From Billgrantia lactosivorans (lineage in GTDB: Bacteria; Pseudomonadota; Gammaproteobacteria; Pseudomonadales; Halomonadaceae): 64,000 bases of DNA. This document shows, piece by piece, positions 9,843 to 17,592 of this stretch. Positions within the stretch are counted from its first letter, which is position 1; every line of letters begins with the position of its first letter. Made by a program: the position numbers and the translations under genes. The notes beneath the pieces were generated by a model, which was not told the DNA's origin, ran no database searches, and saw nothing but the letters and a program-made list of their open reading frames with translations. The stretch spans positions 44,959 through 108,958 of the forward strand of contig NZ_QHGY01000011.1 in assembly GCF_003254665.1 (NCBI RefSeq), read 5' to 3'.

Positions 9843-9866
9843 AGTACTTACCAAAAGGTGCATACT
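9843..9866. promoter_or_regulatory. Candidate HxlR operator
   Basis: An imperfect inverted repeat AGTACTTACC (9843-9852), AAAA, GGTGCATACT (9857-9866) with seven of ten matching positions. It lies between the divergent HxlR and SDR starts, where HxlR regulators usually bind. Not a proven site. Confidence 0.45.
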
Positions 9867-9932
9867 TTAAGAAAGGAAAGCAAGCCTCTACTCTCTATCT
9901 CGAAGCGGATTCCATTTTTCCAGGAGATCGAG

Positions 9933-10679
9933 ATGGGCAGGCTTGAAGGTAAAATCGCCGTCATAACCGGCGGCAACAGCGGCATCGGTCTGGCGACGGC
10001 CAAACGGTTCGTGGCAGAAGGTGCCGAGGTTTTCATTACCGGCCGTCGTCAGGAGGAGCTGGACAGGGCGGTGGAGACGATCGGCTCCGGAGTGACCGCG
10101 GTGCAGGGCGACGTTTCGCGACTGGACGATCTTGATCGGTTGTTCGCGACGGTGCGTGCGAAGAGCGGACGAATAGACATTCTTTTCGCCAATGCCGGGC
10201 TTGGAACGCTAGCTCCGCTTGGCACCATCGACGAGGCGTCGTTCGATTTGACCTTCGACGTCAACGTCAAGGGAACGCTGTTCACGGTGCAAAAGGCTCT
10301 GCCGCTTATGCAGGCCGGTGGATCCATCATCCTCACCGGTTCGACCACCGGCTCGACGGGAACGCCTGCGTTCAGTGTCTACAGCGCGACCAAGGCTGCC
10401 ATCCGCAATTTTGCCCGCAGCTGGGCGCTGGACCTGAAAGGGACAGGCATCCGCGTAAACGTACTCTCTCCCGGCGCCACCGAGACACCCGGCCTCAAGG
10501 GCTTGGCAAATGCCGGCGAGGAAGATGCGTTGCTGGAGGGCTTTGCCTCGCAGATACCACTCGGTCGTATCGGACACCCCGAGGAGACGGCGGCGGTGGC
10601 GCTCTTTCTTGCCTCGGACGAAAGCAGCTTCATGACCGGTAGCGAGGTCTTCGCTGACGGCGGGGCCGCACAAATCTGA
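9933..10679 (+). CDS. SDR-family oxidoreductase
   Basis: A 248-residue classical short-chain dehydrogenase: cofactor loop TGGNSGIG near residues 12-19, NAG at about 88, catalytic YSATK (about 151-155), and C-terminal DGG. The start at 9933 follows CAGGAGATCGAG. With the divergent HxlR and the next quinone-oxidoreductase gene it resembles a common HxlR-controlled redox pair. The substrate is unknown. It is not obviously connected to the surrounding aromatic pathways. Confidence 0.85.
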   Translation: MGRLEGKIAVITGGNSGIGLATAKRFVAEGAEVFITGRRQEELDRAVETIGSGVTAVQGDVSRLDDLDRLFATVRAKSGRIDILFANAGLGTLAPLGTIDEASFDLTFDVNVKGTLFTVQKALPLMQAGGSIILTGSTTGSTGTPAFSVYSATKAAIRNFARSWALDLKGTGIRVNVLSPGATETPGLKGLANAGEEDALLEGFASQIPLGRIGHPEETAAVALFLASDESSFMTGSEVFADGGAAQI

Positions 10680-10734
10680 TGGCCGTACAAACCAGATCCT
10701 GAGCTTTATTGCTTGGGCGATGGAAGGACAGAAC

Positions 10735-11694
10735 ATGAAGGCTGCATATTATGATGTTCCAGGCGGACCGGAGGTCCTGAGCTACACAGAAGTCGAGGCT
10801 CCGGTTTGTCCCGAGGATGGAGTACTCCTCCGGGTGGAGGCAATCTCGATCGAGGGGGGCGATCTCATCAATCGGGCGACGGCGGCGCCTCAGGCAGCAA
10901 GCCACGTTCCTGGCTATGCAGCCTCGGGCGAGATCGTCGAGGTTGGCGCGAAGGTTCGCGGCCGCTTCATCGGGCAAAAGGTGACGTCATTCGACATGGG
11001 CGGGTCCCATGCCGAATTGCGCGCCGTGAAGGCCACGCGAACATGGATCGTGCCGGACGGGTTGCAGATGGCGGCTGCGGCCGCCCTGCCCATTTCGTTT
11101 GGAACCGCCCATCACAGCCTGTTTGCGCGCGGAAACCTGGTCGACGGCGAGACCCTGCTCGTGCAGGGCGGAGCGGGCAGCGTCGGGGTCGCGGCGATCC
11201 AACTGGCACATCGCGCCGGTTCGAAGGTATTGGCAACCGTCTCGGGCGCGGATCGCGCTGCGCGACTGCTGGCTTATGGGCTGGACGCAGCGATCGACCA
11301 CCGCTCAGAGGATGTGACCGCGGCCGTCATGCGGCTGACCGACGGCCGCGGCGTGGATCTGGTCGTCGATCCCGTCGGGTCCACGCTCGCGGGATCGCTT
11401 GCCGCACTCCGGCCCGAGGGCCGTCTGGTCTTTGTCGGCAATGCAGGGCGCGCGTCGCTGGACCTGGACCTCTGGCCTGCCTTGCAGGCCAACCAGACGC
11501 TTCTGGGTGTGTTCATGGGCAGCCAGCTCGAAAAACCCGAAGTCCACAGAACGGTCGACGACATGTTGCGCCTGGCCGCCACCGGTGAGCTGGAGGTTCC
11601 CATCGATCGACGGTTTTCGCTTTGCGAAGTCGCGGCGGCACATGCCTATGCCGAGGAAAATTCCATTCTGGGCCGGGTCGTCCTTGTCCCTTGA
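10735..11694 (+). CDS. NADPH:quinone reductase-like medium-chain oxidoreductase
   Basis: A 319-residue MDR protein lacking the zinc ligands of alcohol dehydrogenases. The NADPH-binding motif is GGAGSVGVAAIQLA, near residue 145. The start at 10735 is chosen because GGAAGGA stands just before it; an in-frame ATG at 10720 has no ribosome site. It is 55 bases after the SDR gene, probably one operon. It is followed at once by remains of a GST gene, so the insert boundary is near 11.7 kb. Confidence 0.82.
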   Translation: MKAAYYDVPGGPEVLSYTEVEAPVCPEDGVLLRVEAISIEGGDLINRATAAPQAASHVPGYAASGEIVEVGAKVRGRFIGQKVTSFDMGGSHAELRAVKATRTWIVPDGLQMAAAAALPISFGTAHHSLFARGNLVDGETLLVQGGAGSVGVAAIQLAHRAGSKVLATVSGADRAARLLAYGLDAAIDHRSEDVTAAVMRLTDGRGVDLVVDPVGSTLAGSLAALRPEGRLVFVGNAGRASLDLDLWPALQANQTLLGVFMGSQLEKPEVHRTVDDMLRLAATGELEVPIDRRFSLCEVAAAHAYAEENSILGRVVLVP

Positions 11695-11720
11695 CTTGCA
11701 AGACCCGGGACCGCCGCGAA

Positions 11721-11825
11721 GGCATGTGCCCGTTCCACGGCGCCTCCCACCATCGCCGAAGCATTCGTAGCGATGGAGAGCTAGGACGTCCTCGGTGAGA
11801 TCGCCGAACGGCCGCCAGCATCGAG
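11721..11825 (+). pseudogene. 3' end fragment of a GST gene
   Basis: The sequence is recognisably homologous to the end of the intact GST gene and its downstream DNA at about 14155-14262, including the codons for PPTIAEAFxAMES and the TAG stop. Only the last 20 or so codons remain. The body of this copy has been lost, apparently replaced by the oxidoreductase genes upstream. Confidence 0.7.
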
Positions 11826-11891
11826 TGATCTTGCCCCTCAATCCGCTACACTTCTTGCAGTGTCGTTAGCTAGCGAGTGGATTGCGCCGTC

Positions 11892-12452
11892 ATGAGCCAA
11901 CACGCCGAGAAAGCCTCAGTGCCGCTGGAAAATGTGCGTCGCTATCTGGAGCCGGGGCCCATCGTGCTGGTCTCATCTGCTTGGGAAGGGCAGCGGAACA
12001 TCATGACCATGGGCTGGCACACGGTGATGGCATTCTCTCCGTCGCTGGTGGGCTGCATCATCTCGGCCGGCAACCACAGTTTCGAGATGATCCGCCGTAG
12101 CCGCGAGTGTGTCATCAACCTGCCGACGACTGCCCTGACCGATCAGGTGGTGGGCATCGGTAATAGCAGCGGAGCCGAGGTCGACAAGTTCGAGCATTTC
12201 GGGCTGACCGCGCAGTCGGCGGAGCGGGTAGGCGCCCCGCTGATTGCTGAATGCCATGCGCACTTCGAATGCCGGCTGTTCGACGACGCTTTGGTGGAGC
12301 GTTACAACTTCTTCATCTGGGAAGTCGTGTCGGCCCGTGCATCGGTATCGCCCGACTACCCCGAGACGCTCCACTACACCGGCGATGGCGTCTTCATGGT
12401 AGCCGGCGCGATCATCGACCGCCGCGAGCAGTTCTTGCCACAGATGCTGTAG
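11892..12452 (+). CDS. Flavin reductase-like protein (flavoredoxin type)
   Basis: A 186-residue protein of the flavin reductase-like, FMN-binding split-barrel family (RRYLEPGPIVLVSS, NIMTMGWHT, and the ISAGNHSFEMIRRSRECVIN segment). Members reduce or bind FMN and often serve as a partner of an oxygenase. The start at 11892 gives the expected N-terminus, but the upstream ribosome site is weak and a GTG at 11877 is possible. It stands alone between GST remnants; no clear partner is nearby. Confidence 0.78.
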   Translation: MSQHAEKASVPLENVRRYLEPGPIVLVSSAWEGQRNIMTMGWHTVMAFSPSLVGCIISAGNHSFEMIRRSRECVINLPTTALTDQVVGIGNSSGAEVDKFEHFGLTAQSAERVGAPLIAECHAHFECRLFDDALVERYNFFIWEVVSARASVSPDYPETLHYTGDGVFMVAGAIIDRREQFLPQML

Positions 12453-12551
12453 CTCTTGTCGATGATTGCCTGGGCACCTGCTTCGACAGCGGCCACTCGG
12501 GCCTCGATGCCTTCTGGCGGCGTTACGCAAAAAAGGAAAACGGGTAAAGCG

Positions 12552-12749
12552 ATGAAGAAAGGACTTCTATTTATCATGCTTTGCATACTGGCTGGCTGTA
12601 CAAGCCGAGGGGCTTATGAGGGCATTCAAGCGAGCAACCGTTATGAATGCTCCAAGCTTCCGCACTCTCAATACGACGAATGCATGGAGGATGCCAGCAA
12701 GACGTATAGCGAATATGAACAGGAGCGAGAGGAGGCAATGAATCAGTAA
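12552..12749 (+). CDS. Small lipoprotein
   Basis: A 65-residue protein with a lipoprotein signal peptide: MKKGLLFIMLCILAGC, lipobox LAGC with Cys16. The mature part contains a short Cys-bearing motif (YECSKLPHSQYDECME) seen in small gammaproteobacterial outer-membrane lipoproteins. Lower GC than the pca genes. Function unknown. Confidence 0.7.
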   Translation: MKKGLLFIMLCILAGCTSRGAYEGIQASNRYECSKLPHSQYDECMEDASKTYSEYEQEREEAMNQ

Positions 12750-12789
12750 ATCTTGCCTTGGAACGCCGCAATGATGCTCTCGCAGAACC

Positions 12790-12950
12790 AGCGCCACTTC
12801 CTCTACCCGGACGAGATGCGCATACCCCAGGACGTCGACCTGGCCAGGCAGGAGTGCAGGGAGATGCTGACGGTGCTTGAACGCCACATGCAGGAGAACG
12901 AGTACGTCGTCGTTGATCGACTCAGCGTCGCCGACTTCAGCGCCGCCTAT
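12790..12950 (+). pseudogene. Internal fragment of a GST gene
   Basis: Codons for HFLYPDE through DRLSVADFSAAY match the middle of the intact GST at 13595 almost residue for residue. It has no N-terminal thioredoxin domain, and the sequence after 12950 is unrelated. It is a second degraded GST copy; the reading frame is open but is unlikely to give a functional protein. Confidence 0.75.
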
Positions 12951-13090
12951 GTCATGACCGTGCTGCACGACATGGCGGTGCAGGCCAAGGCCGGCTTCAG
13001 CCGCGACATGCTGGTGGTCATCACAGAGCACGCGCTTTCCACCTGGCCGGGTAGCGGCTCCCAGACGGCCGACTAGCTTCCTGGACTGCT

Positions 13091-13132
13091 GCAGCGAATC
13101 TGCCCGAAGAGGGCCGCAAGACACCGAGAGCC
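13091..13132 (+). repeat. 42-bp direct repeat, copy 2
   Basis: Matches 9289-9330 at 40 of 42 bases. Here the repeat runs into a complete terminator. The two copies bracket about 3.8 kb of mosaic DNA. Confidence 0.75.
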
Positions 13133-13159
13133 AGCCTATGCGCCGGCTCTCGGTTTTTT
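13123..13159 (+). terminator. Intrinsic terminator
   Basis: Stem ACCGAGAGCC (13123-13132) with GGCTCTCGGT (13145-13154), followed by a run of six T. It overlaps the end of repeat copy 2. Confidence 0.75.
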
Positions 13160-13268
13160 GGCTATTGGCATGACGCAGGTCATGCGACTAAAGGCGAATG
13201 AATTAGACTAAAGTCTAGGCGTCGGGTATTCTGTTAGCATCCTCATGAAGTAACCGAGATACCCAGCC

Positions 13269-13427
13269 ATGACCACCCAGACGCTTCCCCATACCGCAGT
13301 CGCCACCCGAACCAGCGCTCCCCTGAGCAAGCGCATCGGCTCCGCCGCGTACCGCCTGCTCGAGCGGATGAGCGAAGCTGCCTACCGCCAGCATGCGCCC
13401 CGCCTGCGCAACAACTACTACCTCTAA
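13269..13427 (+). CDS. Small basic protein, 52 residues
   Basis: A short frame encoding MTTQTLPHTAVATRTS, ending AYRQHAPRLRNNYYL. It is Thr-rich at the N-terminus, then has a basic amphipathic stretch (AYRLLERMSEAAYRQ) and an aromatic C-terminus. Codon use fits the chromosome, and a 15-base perfect hairpin follows 45 bases after the stop. The ribosome site is weak. I do not recognise the family; a small regulatory or DUF1127-like protein is possible but unproven. Confidence 0.5.
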   Translation: MTTQTLPHTAVATRTSAPLSKRIGSAAYRLLERMSEAAYRQHAPRLRNNYYL

Positions 13428-13472
13428 CGGCCGAGGCCGTGCCTGGCCTAGTCGGCCCGGCAACCTGATACG

Positions 13473-13508
13473 ACGAGAAGAGCCAGCGAATGCGCTGGCT
13501 CTTCTCGT
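13473..13508 (+). terminator. Long perfect hairpin
   Basis: Perfect 15-base arms (13473-13487 and 13494-13508) around a GAATGC loop. The T-run is short, so it may terminate poorly or serve as an RNA 3' end. It follows the 52-residue frame. Confidence 0.6.
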
Positions 13509-13594
13509 TATGGTGTGTCGATAGCGCGCGCCCCCGTCCGATGAGTTCCAGACATGCGAAACGGTAAATGCCTGCCAATCGATGGAGCCTGAAA

Positions 13595-14221
13595 ATGATG
13601 AAACTCTACGGAACGCCGCCGACCCGCGCCCTGCGCGCCGTCTGGTTACTCAACGAGCTGGGCCTGGAATATGAGCTAGTCCCGGTGGACCTGATGCAAG
13701 GGGAGCACCTCCAGCCGGATTTCCTCGCGCTCAACCCCGCCGCCAAGGTCCCGGTGCTGGTCGATGGAAACCACGTCATCACCGAGTCGGCCGCGATCCA
13801 GCTCTACTTGGCCGAAAAATATCCACAGGCGGGCTTCATACCCAGTGCTGTGGAAGGACGCGCCCAGATGCATCGCTGGAATTTCTTCATGGTGACCGAG
13901 ATCGAACAGCCGCTGTGGCGCATCGCTCGTCACACCTTCCTCTACCCGGACGAGAAGCGCCTGCCCCAGGACGTCGACCAGGCCAGGCAGGAGTGCAGGG
14001 AGATGCTGGCGGTGCTGGAGCGGCACATGCAGGAGCGCGAGTACATGGTCGGCGATCGGCTCAGCGTCGCCGACTTCAACGCCGCCTATACGCTGGACTG
14101 GGCGAACGAAGAGAACCTGCTCGACGCCGCCCCGCGGCTGAGGGAGTACCTGAAGGCGATGTACGCCCGACCCACGGCACCGCCCACCATCGCCGAAGCG
14201 TTCGCGGCGATGGAGAGCTAG
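13595..14221 (+). CDS. Glutathione S-transferase
   Basis: A 208-residue GST: an N-terminal thioredoxin-like domain (MMKLYGTPPTRALRAVWLLNELG, NPAAKVPVLVDG, ITESAAI) and an all-helical C-terminal domain with VGDRLSVADFNAAY. The start at 13595 has GGAG at the right distance. It is the only complete copy of three GST-derived sequences within 2.5 kb. Role is uncertain: GSTs near aromatic clusters can act in isomerisation, ether cleavage or detoxification. Confidence 0.88.
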   Translation: MMKLYGTPPTRALRAVWLLNELGLEYELVPVDLMQGEHLQPDFLALNPAAKVPVLVDGNHVITESAAIQLYLAEKYPQAGFIPSAVEGRAQMHRWNFFMVTEIEQPLWRIARHTFLYPDEKRLPQDVDQARQECREMLAVLERHMQEREYMVGDRLSVADFNAAYTLDWANEENLLDAAPRLREYLKAMYARPTAPPTIAEAFAAMES

Positions 14222-14255
14222 GCCATCCTTCGAGATCAGTGGGCGTTGCCAGCAT

Positions 14256-14291
14256 CGAGAGCCAGCCGTTGCGCTGGCTCTCGGCTTTTTT
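14256..14291 (+). terminator. Intrinsic terminator after GST
   Basis: Stem CGAGAGCCAGC (14256-14266) with GCTGGCTCTCG (14273-14283), then a T-rich run (14286-14291). Confidence 0.75.
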
Positions 14292-14642
14292 GGCATTGCG
14301 TTGACATAGGTCGCTGGTGTGGGGCTGGGCGAGCGTCTAGTCTGGTTGTATGTGTTCATTTGTAAGCAATGGTAGCGGTTGCTCTGGGCTGAATAAAAGC
14401 TAATGTCAGCTAACGACCCAAAGCCGACATGCCGGCAAATGCAGCAGGCACGTTCATTGGGATATGTGGCATGCACGACGTTTCGGACTATACTGCCAAG
14501 ATATACTTAATTTATAGGGTTTTCAATAAGATAAGAGGTTGGCGAGCGCGCGGCATAATATTATTGAACGCGCGTGCGCGTTCAAGTTGAATATGACGCG
14601 CGCGGTCTAATCCTGTTAAGTTGAAAGGGAGTATTCAGAGTT
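14292..14642. other. Gene-free AT-rich region with palindrome
   Basis: About 350 bases with no supported gene and lower GC than the flanks. The clearest structure is a palindrome with perfect 10-base arms, TTGAACGCGC (14564-14573) and GCGCGTTCAA (14576-14585), around GT. A third GCGCG-rich block follows at about 14596. It precedes the first gene cassette and could hold its promoter or the cassette boundary. Confidence 0.5.
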
Positions 14643-15002
14643 ATGGTCACACTTTACAGCTCGTCTGGTCAGGCCGTGGCCTATGTGGACGATGATGGTC
14701 AATCGATCTATTTATATAACGGCAGGCCGGTTGGCTGGTTGTCAGAAGAGTCCGTGTTCGCATACAGCGGTCGTTACTTGGGGTGGGTTGATAATGGTTG
14801 GTTTTATGACCGAAACGGCCGGCCAGCATTTTTCACTGAGAACTCTACCGGTGGTCCAGCTCGTCCCGCCCGGGCTGCCCGACCAGCCAGAGGTGCGCGT
14901 GGTGCAAGACCTGCAAGAGGAGCTAGAGAAGCACGGCCGGCAAAGCCCGCGCGTTCTCTGTCATGGTCCGAGTTATCCGGTAATGCGTTCTTCGAGCAGT
15001 GA
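14643..15002 (+). CDS. 4-fold beta flower domain protein
   Basis: A 119-residue protein. Residues 5-70 contain repeating short beta units (YLYNGRPVGWL, YSGRYLGWVDNGWFYDRNGR) typical of the 4-fold beta flower domain. Residues 72-104 are an Arg/Pro/Ala-rich tract of RPAR-like triplet repeats, and the last 15 residues are a separate tail. No signal peptide. It lies just before an attC-like site and has low-GC codon use, so it is probably an integron cassette gene. Function is unknown for the family. Confidence 0.7.
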   Translation: MVTLYSSSGQAVAYVDDDGQSIYLYNGRPVGWLSEESVFAYSGRYLGWVDNGWFYDRNGRPAFFTENSTGGPARPARAARPARGARGARPARGAREARPAKPARSLSWSELSGNAFFEQ

Positions 15003-15005
15003 ATG

Positions 15006-15083
15006 ACTTAACCAGGCCATACACCGGATGCCAAAACCTCCGCTGCGCTCCGGTTTTGTCACCGGTGATGGCTGGCGTTAGCG
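15006..15083 (+). repeat. attC-like integron recombination site 1
   Basis: Begins with ACTTAAC (15006-15012) and ends with GTTAGCG (15077-15083), an approximate RYYYAAC/GTTRRRY pair (the last R is not conserved). The flanks fold: TAACCAGGCCAT near the start pairs imperfectly with the segment ending ATGGCTGGCGTTA. An inner hairpin (AAAACC and GGTTTT arms) fills the centre. It starts four bases after the stop of the preceding frame, as in gene cassettes. Confidence 0.7.
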
Positions 15084-15102
15084 ATCATCAGGGATTTGGC
15101 AG

Positions 15103-15678
15103 ATGAATGATACTGAAGATTACGACAATGAAGGCTATCAAAAGTCCTTGGAGCGGCTGGTCTTGATGTCGGAGAAGGAGTATTACACTCATCTTATCGA
15201 CATAAATCGCCACCAAGTGACCGTCGCTAGAAACCTGCTTTGGCTCTCAGTGATACTTGTTGGCTTTGATGTTGCTCTCATAGAATGGACGTATCGAAAA
15301 GTTGAATCTTTCCCTGATGTTATCCCACTACTCACGGGCTGCTACATAGCCTTCGTTCTTTCAATTGTTAGCGGAGTTCTAGCATTTACCTTATCAGTCT
15401 ATTCGATACCTGCATTTGGGGGGTACCAACCCCTATATGATAAGAGTTGGGCTGAATATGCTCAGCGAGCACACAAGAATCTGTCAGACTGTCACGATTC
15501 CGTATATGAGGCGACTTTAACTGAATTGCTAACACGTGCGGACGAGGCGTGTATAGTGGGTAACGAGACGAACGGGAAACGTGGGCTTTTGCTCCGGTGC
15601 GCATCCATAGGTACGATGACGTCGTCAGTTCTACTTGGGCTAGGCTTTATTGTGTTCTCATTTAACTACTATTTATAG
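15103..15678 (+). CDS. Cassette-encoded membrane protein
   Basis: A 191-residue protein with predicted membrane segments at about 44-62, 75-100 and 163-187, a charged N-terminus and a soluble loop of about 60 residues between the second and third. I do not recognise the family. The two-helix hairpin next to a soluble part recalls SLATT-type 2TM effectors of defence systems, but the similarity is topological only. It sits in the second gene cassette between two attC-like sites, with low-GC codon use unlike its neighbours. Confidence 0.65.
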   Translation: MNDTEDYDNEGYQKSLERLVLMSEKEYYTHLIDINRHQVTVARNLLWLSVILVGFDVALIEWTYRKVESFPDVIPLLTGCYIAFVLSIVSGVLAFTLSVYSIPAFGGYQPLYDKSWAEYAQRAHKNLSDCHDSVYEATLTELLTRADEACIVGNETNGKRGLLLRCASIGTMTSSVLLGLGFIVFSFNYYL

Positions 15679-15686
15679 GTGATGAT

Positions 15687-15794
15687 ATGAATGATAGAAA
15701 GAAAAACATCCCGGAACCACCGAAACCAATTGAAGCCGAAAGAAAGCGTATAATCACGAACCAAAAAGACAAGCCTCCGAAGAAGAGTCGCTAA
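15687..15794 (+). CDS. Short basic peptide, 35 residues
   Basis: A 35-codon frame, MNDRKKNIPEPPKPIEAE ending KDKPPKKSR, very rich in Lys and Pro. It follows the membrane-protein gene by 8 bases, and its TAA stop is embedded in the putative attC site. Gene-cassette frames often end there. It has a plausible GGTGATGAT ribosome site. Function unknown; it may be a partner of the membrane protein. Confidence 0.45.
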   Translation: MNDRKKNIPEPPKPIEAERKRIITNQKDKPPKKSR

Positions 15795-15872
15795 CAAGGC
15801 TAGGCACGGCGACAGCTTTTTCGTTGCGGCTGCGCCTTCACTACAAAGCCGAGCGTTCTGGCGGCGTTACAT
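15788..15872 (+). repeat. attC-like integron recombination site 2 (weaker)
   Basis: Starts with CGCTAACAAGGC and ends with GGCGGCGTTACAT (GTTAC at 15866-15870). The arms pair only partly, so this is less certain than site 1. Its placement after the second low-GC unit and just before chromosomal-type sequence supports it. Confidence 0.45.
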
Positions 15873-15970
15873 GAGGACTCCCCGAAAGACCGTTTCTGGC
15901 CGACTCCTGCCTTCCAATACGAGTCGGCAGCCTAGCCGCGTACTCCATGCTGCCTCCTGCGCAACACACG

Positions 15971-16005
15971 ACTAAAGTCCCAGCCCGATACGTGAAAAGT
16001 CCAAG
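15971..16005 (+). promoter_or_regulatory. Composite motif upstream of the aldehyde dehydrogenase
   Basis: ACTAAAGTC (15971-15979), 19 bases, then GTCCAAG (15999-16005, preceded by GAAAA). The same two elements with the same spacing occur at 39839-39873 before pobA. The binding protein is unknown. Confidence 0.5.
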
Positions 16006-16092
16006 TAATCCCGCTGATTTTGCCTTATGCGGCGGTTGGCTTCGGCGAAAATGAGAACAGCCGACGCCAACAACAACGCCAAGGAGAGACCC

Positions 16093-17544
16093 ATGACGAC
16101 CCTCGAACTGCTGATCGACGGCCGGGCCAAGGCTGCGTCCCAGGGGCGCACCTTCGAACGCGCCAACCCCTTTACGGGCCAGGCCACCACCACGGCGGCG
16201 GCCGCTTCGGTGGAGGATGCCAAGGCGGCGGCGGATGCCGCGGGCCGGGCCTTCGCGACCTGGTCGCAAACGGGCCCCGGCGAGCGGCGCGGCAAGCTGC
16301 TCAAGGCGGCGGAGCTGATGGAGGCGCGCCAGGCCGAGTTCATCGAGCGCATGGTGAGCGAGACCGGCGCCACGCCGGGCTGGGCCGGCTTCAACGTGAT
16401 GGTGGCCGCCGGCATGCTGCGCGAGGCGGCATCGCTGACCACCCAGATCCAGGGCGACGTGATTCCCTCCAACGTGCCCGACAATCTGGCCATGGGCGTA
16501 CGGGTGCCCTGCGGCGTGGTGGTCGGCATCGCGCCGTGGAACGCGCCAATCATCCTCGGCACCCGGGCCGTGGCCACGCCGCTGGCGTGTGGCAATACGG
16601 TGATCCTCAAGGCCTCGGAGCAGTGCCCGGCGACCCACCATCTGATCGGTCAGGTGCTGGTGGAGGCCGGGTTCGGTGACGGCGTGGTCAACGTGATCAC
16701 CAATGCGCCGGCCGACGCTCCGCAGATGGTGGAAGCGCTGATCGCCCATCCCGACGTGGCGCGCATCAACTTCACCGGCTCCACCGGGGTGGGGCGGATC
16801 ATCGCCGAGAAGGCGGCCCGTCACCTCAAGCCGGTGCTGCTGGAGCTAGGCGGCAAAGCGCCGTTCCTGGTGCTGGACGATGCCGACCTGGATGCCGCGG
16901 TGGACGCGGCGATCTTCGGCGCCTTCTTCAACCAGGGGCAGATCTGCATGTCCACCGAACGACTGATCGTCGATGCCTCGGTGGCCGACGCCTTCGTCGA
17001 CAAGCTGGCCGCGCGTGCCGCGGCGCTCAAAGCGGGCGACCCGCGCGGCGAGGGCAACGCCCTGGGCACCCTGATCAATGCCGAGTCGGGGCAGAAGCTC
17101 AATGCGCTACTCGACGATGCCGAGAGCCACGGCGCGCGCCTGGCCGCCGGCGGCCGGGCCGATGGGGTGATCATGCCGGCCACGGTGGTGGATGGCGTGA
17201 CGCCACAGATGCGGCTCTACAGCGAGGAGTCCTTCGGGCCGGTGGTGGCGGTGATCCGGGTCGAGGGCGAGGAGGAGGCCATCCGCATCGCCAACGACAG
17301 CGAGTACGGCCTCTCGGCGGCGGTGTTCAGTCGCGATACGGCGCGGGCGATCAAGGTCGCCGGGCGCATCCAGTCGGGGATCTGCCATATCAATGCGCCG
17401 ACGGTGCACGACGAGCCGCAGATGCCCTTCGGCGGCGTCAAGGCCAGCGGCTACGGGCGCTTCGGCGGCAAGGCGGGTATCGAGGAGTTCACCGAGCTGC
17501 GCTGGATCACGGTGCAGCTGGGGCCGCGGCACTACCCCATCTAG
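16093..17544 (+). CDS. vdh: Vanillin/salicylaldehyde-type aldehyde dehydrogenase
   Basis: A 483-residue NAD-dependent aldehyde dehydrogenase. Visible motifs are the cofactor-contact PWNAP, the catalytic glutamate in LELGGKAP and the catalytic cysteine in NQGQICMSTERL, a pattern typical of vanillin and salicylaldehyde dehydrogenases. AAGGAGAG precedes the ATG. It is separated by a MarR gene from the feruloyl-CoA synthetase, so oxidation of vanillin or 4-hydroxybenzaldehyde to the acid is the likely role. The exact aldehyde is inference. Confidence 0.8.
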   Translation: MTTLELLIDGRAKAASQGRTFERANPFTGQATTTAAAASVEDAKAAADAAGRAFATWSQTGPGERRGKLLKAAELMEARQAEFIERMVSETGATPGWAGFNVMVAAGMLREAASLTTQIQGDVIPSNVPDNLAMGVRVPCGVVVGIAPWNAPIILGTRAVATPLACGNTVILKASEQCPATHHLIGQVLVEAGFGDGVVNVITNAPADAPQMVEALIAHPDVARINFTGSTGVGRIIAEKAARHLKPVLLELGGKAPFLVLDDADLDAAVDAAIFGAFFNQGQICMSTERLIVDASVADAFVDKLAARAAALKAGDPRGEGNALGTLINAESGQKLNALLDDAESHGARLAAGGRADGVIMPATVVDGVTPQMRLYSEESFGPVVAVIRVEGEEEAIRIANDSEYGLSAAVFSRDTARAIKVAGRIQSGICHINAPTVHDEPQMPFGGVKASGYGRFGGKAGIEEFTELRWITVQLGPRHYPI

Positions 17545-17592
17545 GCCCATTTAGCCGATCTGGCTATATCCGATGATGAAGGGAGGCTGGCA

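Noticed and set aside
12753..13076. Open frame of 107 codons as a real GST-like gene
   Set aside because: It contains only the middle of a GST, with no thioredoxin domain and an unrelated C-terminus; it is called a pseudogene fragment.
14401..14480. Possible additional attC or attI site before the beta-flower gene
   Set aside because: TAAC-containing segments are present but I could not find a convincing paired end with the right fold.
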